NCBI RefSeq assembly: GCF_008369935.1
Contig: NZ_VTUZ01000050.1
Location: forward strand, 1 to 64,000
DNA: 64,000 nucleotides
Source: Paraburkholderia panacisoli
GTDB taxonomy: Bacteria; Pseudomonadota; Gammaproteobacteria; Burkholderiales; Burkholderiaceae
Direction of reading: 5' to 3'
The position numbers and the translations under genes are program-made. The notes under the pieces are model-generated. The model was not told the DNA's origin. It saw only the letters and a program-made list of their open reading frames with translations, and searched no databases. Numbering within the stretch: position 1 is the stretch's first letter; each line of letters begins with the position of its first letter. Shown in pieces: positions 8,536 to 17,147 of this stretch.

Positions 8536-9729
8536 TCAAGCAGTAGAGGCGGGTTTCGGTTGGTAGAGGGTGCCGTCGCGCAGCATGGCGAACAGCACGT
8601 CGCAGCGTCGTCGGGCGAGAGCGATGAGCGCCTGATTGTGGCGCTTACCCTGTTGGACCTTGCGCGCGTAATAGTCCCGTGAGATTGGGTCGCGCAGGGC
8701 AGCGAAGGCAGAGAGGAAGAGCGCTCTCTTCGGCACCTTGTTACCCCGTCGGGACGGATGTTCGCCTCGAATGGATGAGCCCGAGCGTCGGGTGACCGGG
8801 GCGAGGCCGGCGTAGGCAGCCAGGTGCGCGGCTGATGCGAACGCTTTGTGAGCGACTTCAGTGAGGAGTCTGGCGGCAGTCCTGACGCCGACTCCCGGCA
8901 CGCTGGTCAGGACCGGCCAAAGAGGGTGTGCGTGAACCATGCATTCAACTTCCTCGCGTTGCTTGCGCGAGGACGCGAGCTGCTGTGCAAGACGCGGCAT
9001 GACGATGGTTGCTGCCTGAGTACCGGGCACGATCACCGCCTGTTCGCTGAGCGCCTGGACGATTTCGGCAGCCAAGCTTTTGCCCATGCGAGGTGCGAGT
9101 TTGGTGAGGCGGTTGGCGAGTGATCTCTCGCTGGCTGAGGCGAGCTCGGCGGGTGAAGGGTATCGCTCAAGCAGATCAAGCACGGCCGGATGGTCGAGGC
9201 GCGGTCCCAGAACCCGTTCTAGCGCCGGATGGATCTGGGTGAGCAGGCCACGAATGCGGTTGCTGGTCTGCGTGATCTGTGCCGCGAGATCGTCGTCCAA
9301 GCCGCACAGCATGGTGAGTTCGGCGAGCGGTTCGTCAGCCAATCGAAGTGAGCGCAGCGTATGCGGCATCGAGCGCGCGGCTTCAGCAATGATGGCGGCA
9401 TCGCGGGCATCGGTCTTGGCTTCACCGGCGTGCAGGTCGGCGATGCGGCGCATAGCCAGACCCGGTAGATACGCGACCAGGACACCTTCATCACGGGCGA
9501 CTGCCACGGGCAACGCGCCGATGGTAGCGGGCTGATCGACGACGAACAGGAGTTGGCCGTGCGTCTTGAGTTCGGTGATGAGGGCGCGCAGCTTGACCTC
9601 ATCGTTGGGCAGTGCCTTGTTCTACAGGCGCTTTCCAGTCCGATCGAGGGCGACGGCGTGATGGTGGCCTTTACCGACATCGACGCCGACGAATACGTCG
9701 ACGGAGCTATGTTGTTGGTTTTCTTGCAT
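8536..9729 (-). pseudogene. IS110-family transposase interrupted by an in-frame amber codon
   Basis: Reading the reverse strand from 9729, the N-terminus has the DEDD-nuclease start FVGVDVGKGHHHAVALDRTG. A TAG codon at 9622-9624 interrupts the frame, which then continues without shift through KALPNDEVKLRALITELK, GEAKTDARDAAIIAEAAR, the C-terminal serine region SVPGVGVRTAARLLTEV and LAAYAGLAPVTRRSGSS. Apart from the amber codon it appears complete at about 397 residues. The remaining open part (325 codons from 9513) lacks the catalytic N-terminus, so the copy is probably inactive. Confidence 0.85.
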
Positions 9730-10070
9730 CGAAGGTTTTACAGGTTGAACGGTTTGGCCTGCAACATCGGTGGCAAGTCTCGGCATCCACGTTACGGACG
9801 GCCTCAAGATATCGCGGCCGAGCCCCTATTAGCGATCACCAGCCACCCACCAGGCCCGGTGACAACACCCCCCGGATCATGACTGCGACTGGGGGCGAGA
9901 ATCATGCCGGGCCTAGCTGGCCAAATCCTCGATTGTCGAGGAGTGAAGATAGTAGCGGGGGCATCGTTACGTGAACTCTCAGTCGCCTAGGGGGGAAACC
10001 CTTGGGCTCGCGACGGAACCGCGCAAAACAGCCGCCGGCATTCTGTTCAACATGCTCAGCCCGCAGTTTG
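9730..10070. other. Probable non-coding end of the IS110 element
   Basis: This stretch, 5' of the reverse-strand IS110 transposase, has no gene. IS110-group elements carry a long non-coding end encoding a bridge RNA on this side of the transposase, so bases about 9730-9960 may hold that RNA. I could not fold it or fix the element boundary. Confidence 0.35.
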
Positions 10071-10073
10071 TGG

Positions 10074-10131
10074 TTGACATAGGCCAACCTCGTTATTACT
10101 ATATAAGTAATGCGATTACGTATAGAGTAAT
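10074..10131 (+). promoter_or_regulatory. Sigma-70 promoter with two tandem palindromic operators
   Basis: TTGACA at 10074-10079 and TACTAT at 10097-10102 are separated by exactly 17 bases. ATTACTATATAAGTAAT (10095-10111) overlaps the -10 and ATTACGTATAGAGTAAT (10115-10131) follows directly; both have ATTAC-N7-GTAAT symmetry and their centres are 20 bp apart, two helical turns. The second 17-mer recurs exactly at 23595-23611 before the paralogous gene. The layout suggests a repressor acting as a pair of dimers. Confidence 0.65.
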
Positions 10132-10189
10132 CCAGACGAAACCCTCTTGGTATCTTTTCGCAATCACAAAAGCACAGGAGATGTCGGTC

Positions 10190-10803
10190 GTGCCACGCTT
10201 GCAACAGGTCCACCGGGACGAAGTCGAATCGGTTCGTGTGCTGGCAGCATATGACCGGTTCTTTGGTGATCGCGATCCGGTTATCTATCCCGGTACACCA
10301 AGCGGCGCGCCAGGAAACTGGTGGACCGTCTTCGCCCTTGATCCGCGGCTTTCTGAGCTGGTTCTTGATCGGGTTGAGTGGCAGACCGCTCCTCAGCGGC
10401 GCATTGATCCGCTGTTGCGCGAGTTGTGTTTAACGCGGGCCGGATGGGCGCGCGGATCGAAGTTTGTCTTCTCTCAACATTGCAAGCGATTGCGTAAAGT
10501 CGGTGCTTCGGACGAGCAGGTCTCAGCTATACGCGACTGGGCGAGCGCGACTTGTTATTCGAAAAGGAGCGTACGGTACTCGGCTATGCAGACGACCTTC
10601 TCCTGGCAGGTGGTCGTCTGGGTGACACACGCTTTGAGCGACCCCGCGAATGTCTCTCCGATGCCGCAATATTGGAACTGACATACGCGATTTGCACCTA
10701 TGCCATGGTGTCTACGGTGAGCCGAGCCCTGCGCCTGGAACACGACGATCTTGAGGAGCCAGTGGTCGAGTTCCAAAAGACTGGAAAGCGGGCGGCTGAT
10801 TAA
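10190..10803 (+). pseudogene. CMD-family gene broken by a one-base frameshift
   Basis: The frame from a GTG at 10190 (9 bases after AGGAG, aligned with the ATG of the paralogue) reads VPRLQQVHRDEVESVRVLAA, WWTVFALDPRL and ARGSKFVFSQHCKRLRK. At about 10558-10565 it shifts; the rest (EKERTVLGYADDLLLAGG, ELTYAICTYAM, SRALRLEHDDLEEPVVE) lies in the next frame. Over this spot the intact paralogue at 22929-23537 has one base more (30 against 29). An in-frame ATG at 10181 is an alternative start. The gene leads the second catabolic set. Confidence 0.85.
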
Positions 10804-10840
10804 AGGTGTACATCAAGGACAAACATAATGGAGTTGTTAA

Positions 10841-11428
10841 ATGAATAGGAATCCTAAATTCGAGTTTCAAGGACTTGATCATATAGCTCTGGTTTGCAGC
10901 GATATGGTTGCGACGGTTGACTTTTACCATCATCGTCTGGGCATGCCGATTTTGCACACGTTGGAGTATTTCGACGATAAAGGAGAGCTGATCGGGCAAC
11001 ATTGGTTCTTCGGCGTGGGTGACTCCTCAAACCCCGATGCGCATATTGCGATGTTCTGGTGGAAGAACGGCTATCAATCGATCACGTCTAGCGATATGCC
11101 GGTCATGCCGAAGGTCAGCAACCCGCGTGCAAGGCCCATTGGAGCGATGCTTCATCTTGATCTTCGGGTAGATCCAGATCGAATTGAGGAATACTGTGAA
11201 AAGCTCACGAAAGAGGGGATTGATTATCGTCACATCGTCCGATATCAAGATGCTAGTCTTCCGCACGGGATGCGGGGAACGGTTAGTGAGAACAAGTATA
11301 TGCGTCCACGCGAGGGAGCCCTGATGGACTCCGTGTACTTCTTTGATCCTGACGGGATCCAAATCGAATTCAATGCGTGGATGCCGGAATGGCGCGCCTG
11401 GCCAAACGACGCAGTAGCGAGATCCTAG
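10841..11428 (+). CDS. VOC-family (extradiol dioxygenase/glyoxalase) protein
   Basis: A 195-residue vicinal-oxygen-chelate protein. GLDHIALVCSDMVATVDFYH carries the first metal His, AMLHLDLRVD the second, and VYFFDPDGIQIEFNAW the C-terminal Glu ligand. It is longer than simple glyoxalases but shorter than two-domain extradiol dioxygenases. The ATG is preceded by GGAG. Its place after a CMD gene and before an isochorismatase-like gene fits a ring-cleavage enzyme; the substrate is unknown. Confidence 0.75.
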   Translation: MNRNPKFEFQGLDHIALVCSDMVATVDFYHHRLGMPILHTLEYFDDKGELIGQHWFFGVGDSSNPDAHIAMFWWKNGYQSITSSDMPVMPKVSNPRARPIGAMLHLDLRVDPDRIEEYCEKLTKEGIDYRHIVRYQDASLPHGMRGTVSENKYMRPREGALMDSVYFFDPDGIQIEFNAWMPEWRAWPNDAVARS

Positions 11429-11503
11429 TGGCTAGCCGGCACGTGACAGCTCCACGCGCGCCCTACAAATCCGCCAATGTCGTTCAACCGGTCGCGAAGA
11501 GCG

Positions 11504-12115
11504 ATGCAAAATATAGACATCGTGACTGAACCAAAAGCGATTGCCCCCCGTAAGACAGCAATCCTCGCAATGGATTACCAAGCGTCCATCACTGGCTCCC
11601 TTGGGGGTTCCATGGACTTCATTGACGCGGCGCGTAACGCCATTGATGCGCTGCGGGAGAAAGGTGGACGCATTTGCTATGTACGCGTCGCATTTGAGGA
11701 GTCTGACTACGACCGTTTTCCCGCGCATAGCGCAATGGGTGCACGCATCAAGGCTGCGCGTGTGGATACGTCCAACGTATCCCCTAAAACCGCTGTGCAC
11801 GCTGCTATTGCACCGGCGAGCGGTGACATTGTGGTGCGAAAGACTCGAGTTGGCGCGTTCTCGACCACTGACCTCGATGCCCAACTAAAGACGCTCGGAG
11901 TGGAGACCCTGGTGCTTGCTGGCGTCCACACAGGAGGCGTGGTACTTACGACAGTACGGGAGGCACACGACTTGGACTACCGTGTAATCGTTCTGTCGGA
12001 CGCATGTGCAGATCCCGACCAGGAAGTGCACGACTGTCTCATTTCAAAGATCTTCCCGCGCCAGTCGACCGTAATGACAAGTGCAGAGTTTGAGGCACAT
12101 CTCGAGATTCTCTAG
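11504..12115 (+). CDS. Isochorismatase-like hydrolase lacking the usual catalytic Cys
   Basis: About 203 residues in the isochorismatase/cysteine-hydrolase fold. The catalytic Asp (AILAMDYQ) and Lys (VVRKTRVGAF) are present, but where amidohydrolases have G-x-x-T-x-x-C-V this protein has GVHTGGVVLTT, so the nucleophilic Cys is Val. EntB and PhzD also lack the Cys and cleave vinyl ethers; a similar ether-type or other non-amidase reaction is possible here. I prefer the ATG at 11504 over one at 11477 because the family core starts soon after it. Confidence 0.72.
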   Translation: MQNIDIVTEPKAIAPRKTAILAMDYQASITGSLGGSMDFIDAARNAIDALREKGGRICYVRVAFEESDYDRFPAHSAMGARIKAARVDTSNVSPKTAVHAAIAPASGDIVVRKTRVGAFSTTDLDAQLKTLGVETLVLAGVHTGGVVLTTVREAHDLDYRVIVLSDACADPDQEVHDCLISKIFPRQSTVMTSAEFEAHLEIL

Positions 12116-12152
12116 TTTCAGTGCAACCCAAAGTAATTCATAGGAGCCGATC

Positions 12153-12557
12153 ATGCTTGAGCCCAACGATAAGCTTAGTATTATTGACCTTTATCGTGCA
12201 TACAATAAATCAATTGATGAAAGTGACCCATCTGCATGGGCCGACACATTCACCGCAGATGGCGTGTTCGCACATCCGGTCAGGGAGTATCGTGGTCGCG
12301 CAGAGCTCGAGAGCTTTGTGAAGGAGCGATCGGAGAAGCTGCCAGCGCATCCGGTTATGGAGCAACAACACTGGAACGACGAAATCCGTCTGGAGGGCGG
12401 TAGCGGCGAGGCGACGGGTGGCTGCGCGGTGCTCGTTGTTGGAGTCGATCGCGCAACCGGCAAGCTGGCCATTGTCGTTCACGGCCTCTATCAAGACGAA
12501 TTGGTAAAGGTTAACTCATCTTGGCGCTTCCGCAGCCGCGCATTGCGAGTTCTCTAG
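12153..12557 (+). CDS. SnoaL/NTF2-like protein
   Basis: A 134-residue protein with the start LSIIDLYRAYNKSIDESDPS, then AWADTFTADGVFAHP, typical of SnoaL-like polyketide-cyclase or dehydratase folds. It follows the isochorismatase-like gene by 37 bases with AGGAG upstream. Such proteins act as small isomerases, dehydratases or hydrolases. The substrate cannot be inferred. Confidence 0.7.
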   Translation: MLEPNDKLSIIDLYRAYNKSIDESDPSAWADTFTADGVFAHPVREYRGRAELESFVKERSEKLPAHPVMEQQHWNDEIRLEGGSGEATGGCAVLVVGVDRATGKLAIVVHGLYQDELVKVNSSWRFRSRALRVL

Positions 12558-12758
12558 CTGTGAGCTTATCGCCCGTCGTCGGTTTCTATGCGAAAGACAG
12601 GGCGGCAAAAGAGCATCTCGTGGGAATGTAGTCGAGGCGCGATCGCAGGTCGTCGATGCGATCGCGAGTCAGCGGAGCCGTCGATTAACGACAGTGCCAG
12701 CACAGTTTGGTTGGCTCTCAGCGAATAGCCGTGCTTCTCCAGCTTCATCGGATCTGAA

Positions 12759-13118
12759 ATGAAGAGTGCAAGTCAGTTGACTTCTAGCAGCAGTCGGCTA
12801 CTCGGAATTGAAGTGAACGAGATTCGGTCGGCGTGGCGGATCATCCTCATTGGGATGCTGGGTATCCCTGCTGCTCCATCTATCTTCTTTCTATACTGCT
12901 TCAGCTCACTCAACCATCCATTGCATTCGGCCTTTGGGTGGTCGCGGCCTCAGTTGCAACTTGCTCTAAGCTGCTTTTGCGTCGGAATCGTGATTGCGTT
13001 CCTCCCGGTTGGATTGGCTAACAGTCGGTGGGGATTGCGACGGGTAAGGGTTTCTATTTTGACTATTCGACGAATGCATCTAGTAAAGATAAACCAAATT
13101 GATGATTTGTTTCGTTAA
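12759..13118 (+). pseudogene. N-terminal fragment of an MFS transporter gene
   Basis: The first 95 or so residues (GIEVNEIRSAWRIILIGMLG, FGWSRPQLQLALS, NSRWGLRRV) align closely with the N-terminus of the intact 437-residue MFS protein on the reverse strand at 21419-22732. Similarity stops after RRV at about 13050 and the frame runs into unrelated residues. Only the first two or three helices remain, so it cannot transport. The deletion joins it almost directly to the porin promoter. Confidence 0.82.
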
Positions 13119-13160
13119 ACGATATTCTTTATATACTAAAATATAAACGGAGACACTAGC

Positions 13161-14324
13161 ATGAAGAAGGTAGTTTTCACGGCGCTCCTACTGGGCGCGT
13201 CAATGGGATCGGCTCAGGCCGCGAGTAGCGTTACACTGTACGGGATCATCGACGATGGCCTGAACTATATCAGTAACGCGGGGGGCGGCAGACAGATAGC
13301 GCTGAGCAACTCAGCTGGCTTCATCCTCGGCAGTAGATGGGGATTGAAGGGCGTCGAAGATCTCGGCGGCGGTTATTCTGCGATCTTCCAGCTTGAAAGC
13401 GGCTTCAATACCAGCACAGGAGCTCTGACTCAATCGGGATTGTTCTTCGGACGCCTTGCCTACGTCGGGCTGGCATCAAATGAGCTCGGCAGCTTGAAGT
13501 TGGGGCGCCAAACCGTTAGCCTTCTTGACTATGTTGGACTACTTGTACCTTCTGAGACTTGGGCAGGAACCTTCGGAGCCCACGCAGGCGATGTTGACAA
13601 TCTGGACAGCTCATTCCGCCTTAACAATGCAGTTAAATGGACCAGCATTAACTACAATGGCCTGACATTCGGCGGGATGTACGGGCTCGGCGGACAGCCG
13701 GGCGATTTCAATCGAAACTCGGGCTTCGGCTTTGGCGCGCTATACTCAGGTGGAGCGTTCAACCTTGGCGCTGCATATCAAGACTGGCAAGACCCCTACC
13801 TCTCACAATTTAACAACGGCGCGAATGCGCCCGCCGCGATAAGCTCACCAATATTTAGCGCGTACAGTTCTGCTGGTAGCTCGAGAATCTTCGCGACCGT
13901 CGCGACATATGACTTGGGTAATTTTACTCTAGGCCTGGATTACTCAAACACGCGGTTCGTGGATCTTGGCGCCAATCCTGGCAATCTGGGTGCAAAGCCG
14001 GGCCTCCGTGGAACAGCTGCCTTCAATAACGTTGAGCCATTCGTAACATTTCACTTGTCTCCATTCACAACGTTGGCCGCAGCGTACAACTACACCAGGC
14101 GAAGCTCCGTCAATTCAGATGGTGGTGCAACGTACAACCAGGTGGCGTTGGGCATCAATCATCTTTTGTCGAAGCGCACGATGGTGTACGCGACAGCAGT
14201 CTACCAGCATGCTTCCGGGGTCAATTCTGGCGGCGGCTCTGCAGTTGCGAATCTCACGTGGGCGAGCCCGTCTAGCAACAATCATCAGGTTGGTGTCAGA
14301 TTGGCATTGCAAACGAAATTCTGA
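13161..14324 (+). CDS. Outer-membrane porin (Burkholderia OmpC type)
   Basis: A 387-residue Gram-negative porin. The signal peptide covers about residues 1-20 (MKKVVFTALLLGASMGSAQA), followed by the typical SSVTLYGIIDDGLNYISNAG, WGLKGVEDLGGGYSAIFQLE, GRLAYVGLASNELGSLKLGR, and a C-terminal aromatic-Phe end (GVRLALQTKF). The upstream AT-rich stretch contains TTGTTT, about 17 bases and TATACT, a plausible promoter, and AAACGGAGA before the ATG. It likely admits the substrate of the neighbouring pathway. Confidence 0.9.
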   Translation: MKKVVFTALLLGASMGSAQAASSVTLYGIIDDGLNYISNAGGGRQIALSNSAGFILGSRWGLKGVEDLGGGYSAIFQLESGFNTSTGALTQSGLFFGRLAYVGLASNELGSLKLGRQTVSLLDYVGLLVPSETWAGTFGAHAGDVDNLDSSFRLNNAVKWTSINYNGLTFGGMYGLGGQPGDFNRNSGFGFGALYSGGAFNLGAAYQDWQDPYLSQFNNGANAPAAISSPIFSAYSSAGSSRIFATVATYDLGNFTLGLDYSNTRFVDLGANPGNLGAKPGLRGTAAFNNVEPFVTFHLSPFTTLAAAYNYTRRSSVNSDGGATYNQVALGINHLLSKRTMVYATAVYQHASGVNSGGGSAVANLTWASPSSNNHQVGVRLALQTKF

Positions 14325-14521
14325 GTTTGTTTATTGTCGATGGTGACTTAACGGACTCTGCGTCGCCCGGCTGATATACATGTTTCATTTTGCCTTTTGT
14401 TAGGCTGCCAGAGGTGCTTGAAGTCTGTCAGGTTAGCAGGGTGTTTGTTCAGATATTAGTTTTCTTCAGCACAGCGCGATTTCGTGTGACTGGAATACTG
14501 CTATTCGATTGAGGATATGGA

Positions 14522-15070
14522 ATGAACTCGGTGCCATTGGAGCGCTACGACCGAACAATGATCGGGCTGCACTGGTTGATAGCTATACTGATCATATGGG
14601 GTTTCTGTCTCGGCTGGATTATGACGGATATACCCGGCTTCACTCCAGCAAAGCTTCGATACTTCTCGTGGCACAAATGGATCGGTGTAACGATCTTTAC
14701 ACTGACGCTGTTCCGCATTGCGTGGCGTATCAGCCATCGGCCGCCGCAAACGGCAGTCCGCGAGTTGGGTTGGCAGCGTACAGCGGCTGGCCTGGTGCAT
14801 CTGAGTTTATACGGCCTGATGCTGGTCATTCCGATTTCTGGATACCTATACAGTTCGGCTGCCGGGATACAGGTGGTATATCTTGGCTTGGTTCCACTGC
14901 CTACCATCATTGAGCCGAATCAAGCCCTCAAGGCGACTCTGCGAACGGTACATTTAATTCTCAACTACAGTCTGCTTTCACTTGTTTGCCTTCATTTTCT
15001 TGCTGCACTTAAGCACCAGTTCATAGACCGAGATGGAATTTTGAAGAGAATGGTGCCGTTCATAAAATAA
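14522..15070 (+). CDS. Cytochrome b561-family membrane protein
   Basis: A 182-residue membrane protein with four predicted helices and the paired heme-ligand histidines seen in the family: GLHWLIAILIIWGF, SWHKWIGVTIF, GLVHLSLYGLMLVIPISGY and VHLILNYSLLSLVCLHFL. It passes electrons between quinol and a periplasmic partner. Two YceI genes follow directly, a common arrangement. Confidence 0.88.
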   Translation: MNSVPLERYDRTMIGLHWLIAILIIWGFCLGWIMTDIPGFTPAKLRYFSWHKWIGVTIFTLTLFRIAWRISHRPPQTAVRELGWQRTAAGLVHLSLYGLMLVIPISGYLYSSAAGIQVVYLGLVPLPTIIEPNQALKATLRTVHLILNYSLLSLVCLHFLAALKHQFIDRDGILKRMVPFIK

Positions 15071-15124
15071 ATATTGTTCGAGAGTGGTCAACGCTGGTTA
15101 CGTCTATGACGTGTTGGAGGATAT

Positions 15125-15688
15125 ATGAAAGGTTTTTTGGTGGCTTTTTTGATTACGTTGGTTGCCGTGCCGGGCGCCCGAGAGACTTACGCTGGTCAAC
15201 CGCAGATCGATATGAAGCAAAGTAAGATCACGGCCACTTCTACGCAGATGGGCGCACCCGTCGAAGGGCAATTCCGTAAGATCGATGCCCGGATAGATCT
15301 GAATGCAGCAAATCCCGTCGCGTCGAGCGCGAAAGTGTCCATCGAGACGGGAAGCTACGATTTGGGCGACCCTACATACAACGAGCAGGTTCAAGGTAAG
15401 GACTGGTTTGATAGCGGTAAGTTTCCCGTTGCAACTTTTGTCTCGCAGTCGATTAAGGCGATCGCTGGCGACAAATACGAAGTTATGGGAGTGCTAAGCA
15501 TTAAGGGGACTTCGCGAACTGTAACGGTTCCCGTATCCGTTACTCAGAACGGTAGTTCGACAATATGCGACGGGAAGCTGACCATCCGGAGGAAGGAGTA
15601 CGGCATTGGGTCGGGCGAGTGGACCGACACATCGGTGGTAGCAAACGATGTCGATATTCGATTTCATCTCGTCAGTTTCGTGAAGTAG
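15125..15688 (+). CDS. YceI-family periplasmic protein
   Basis: A 187-residue YceI lipocalin-like protein. A signal peptide (about residues 1-24) precedes the conserved core, with QMGAPVEGQFRKIDARIDLN, DWFDSGKFPVATFVSQSI and VLSIKGTSRTVTVPVSVT. GGAGG lies just before the ATG. YceI proteins bind long isoprenoids such as ubiquinone, which fits the b561 gene upstream. Confidence 0.88.
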   Translation: MKGFLVAFLITLVAVPGARETYAGQPQIDMKQSKITATSTQMGAPVEGQFRKIDARIDLNAANPVASSAKVSIETGSYDLGDPTYNEQVQGKDWFDSGKFPVATFVSQSIKAIAGDKYEVMGVLSIKGTSRTVTVPVSVTQNGSSTICDGKLTIRRKEYGIGSGEWTDTSVVANDVDIRFHLVSFVK

Positions 15689-15713
15689 CATAATTCTTAT
15701 GTGGGAGACTAGC

Positions 15714-16295
15714 TTGAACGGAAGATATCTGTGTGCTTGTGCGGCGGCTTGTGCTGCTCTTTCAATCACCGCACAAGCAGTGGAGGTCACGTACAAACTT
15801 GACCCAACTCATACGTATCCGAGTTTTGAAGCGGATCACTATAATGGGGTGTCGATCTGGCGCGGGAAATTCAACAAGAGTAGCGGCGTGATGTTGCTTG
15901 ACCGGGCACGGCAGAGCGGGGCGCTGGATGTCACGATAGATATGTCATCAGTGGATACTGGTAATCATCAGTTAGACGATATCTTGCGATCGAAGACTGT
16001 TTTCGATGTCGACAGCTATCCTGTGGCAACCTACAAAAGCACAGAGGTCGTCTTTAAGGGCGACGTACCTGTAGCCGTTCTTGGGAACCTGACGCTTCAT
16101 GGAGTAACTATGCCCGTAGAACTAAAGATTCAATCTTTCAAGTGCATCGAGAGTCCGCTGTTAAAGAAAGAGGTATGTGGAACTGAGTCAACCGCAGTTT
16201 TTGATCGGAGTGATTTCGGCTTGGCAATCGCGAAGGACCATGGATTTAATATGAACACAACTCTTCATATTCAGGCGGAGGGTATCAAACAATAG
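15714..16295 (+). CDS. YceI-family periplasmic protein, second copy
   Basis: A second YceI protein of about 193 residues, with TYKLDPTHTYPSFEADHYNG, KTVFDVDSYPVATYKSTEV and GNLTLHGVTMPVELKI. An in-frame ATG at 15699 has no ribosome site, whereas GGGAG at 15703-15707 sits 6 bases before a TTG at 15714, giving a better signal peptide (NGRYLCACAAACAALSITAQ). Two cysteines (SFKCIE and KEVCGT) could pair in the periplasm. Together with the first YceI and b561 it forms a three-gene redox unit. Confidence 0.85.
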   Translation: MNGRYLCACAAACAALSITAQAVEVTYKLDPTHTYPSFEADHYNGVSIWRGKFNKSSGVMLLDRARQSGALDVTIDMSSVDTGNHQLDDILRSKTVFDVDSYPVATYKSTEVVFKGDVPVAVLGNLTLHGVTMPVELKIQSFKCIESPLLKKEVCGTESTAVFDRSDFGLAIAKDHGFNMNTTLHIQAEGIKQ

Positions 16296-16339
16296 AGGCG
16301 CCGCGACGCCTCGGTGAGCCTTGGCGTGGTTAAAAAGCT

Positions 16340-16650
16340 TTCGGCGACCCGCTTTCAGTGCCTGATGCGATGGCTACCCTCGACTTTCGGTTGGTCCGTC
16401 AGCCCCGATGTGCAAGCGCGGCTGACGGTCAAATTCCGGAGATGACGCGCCAGACGTGTCCTGCTATCTGATCGGCGGCTATTGACTCGCCTCAAGCGGA
16501 GAGACTCCGACACCTCCATGTCGCTGAGCTTCGCGTGCCAGGTGTTGAGCGACGCATCACCAAATCCGTGCTTCCTGGGCGGTTCGCTAATTGGCATACC
16601 TAGGCCTCCTTCAGAAACCCGATGATTTGTTCTTCCTTAAAACGCATCTT
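16340..16650 (-). mobile_element. IS3-family OrfA relic
   Basis: On the reverse strand RFKEEQIIGFLKEA is followed, after a frame break at a stop, by EPPRKHGFGDASLNTWHAKL and DMEVSESLRLRRV. This is the helix-turn-helix and leucine-zipper layout of IS3 OrfA (RFTEEQIIGFLKEA, RKHGFSDASFYTW). Frame breaks show it is dead. Bases 16296-16340 are plain spacer after the YceI gene. Confidence 0.65.
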
Positions 16651-16759
16651 CATGTTCGTCTTCTTCTCCGAGAACGAGCTGTACTAGACTCTGGATGGCC
16701 CGGTTTGCAGGGGCAGGTCAACGTGCCACTTCGTCGCGTCTTTTTTATGGGCACGACGG

Positions 16760-17010
16760 GCGGCGTATTCGAGGTTGCATGGGCAGCGCTTGGAGGGTGG
16801 TTGCATAGGCGGGCGTTGGTCGAGCCAACCGAGAATCGTTGGCTTCCAGATTTGATCCGAGATTCATATGCGCCTAGCGATGGTGTTTATCGATCGCCGC
16901 GCATGTCCGGTGAACTACGCTACGCAGGTTAGACTTGCAGCGCACGGGTAGCTCGCCTCCTGCGGGAGAGCGGGCCGACGCGATCGGGGCCGGGTACACC
17001 TGGCCGGATG
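16760..17010 (+). mobile_element. IS3-family OrfB N-terminal relic
   Basis: The forward strand encodes LIRDSYAPSDGVYRSPRMSG and ELRYAG, then a TAG, then TCSARVARLLRESG, matching the HTH_21 region of IS3 OrfB (LIRDSYAASGGVYGSPRV, RVARLMREH). The integrase core is absent. It lies in the opposite orientation to the OrfA relic, so either two elements or an inversion is involved. Nothing else is seen up to 17147. Confidence 0.6.
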
Positions 17011-17147
17011 GGTGATCTGGTTAGTGGCAGTTTCGAGGCCTTCAACCGGGCGGCGTAACGCGAGACTCGCATGTTGACGGAGGGAAAGCCAGTCAGCGAG
17101 GCTCACTTCTGTGCGTCGACACTCAAGGGCACATTTAAGACGCGAGG

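Noticed and set aside
9622..9624. Amber codon as recoded or read-through stop in the IS110 transposase
   Set aside because: IS110 enzymes are not known to use read-through, and no stimulating structure is evident; a simple nonsense mutation is more likely.
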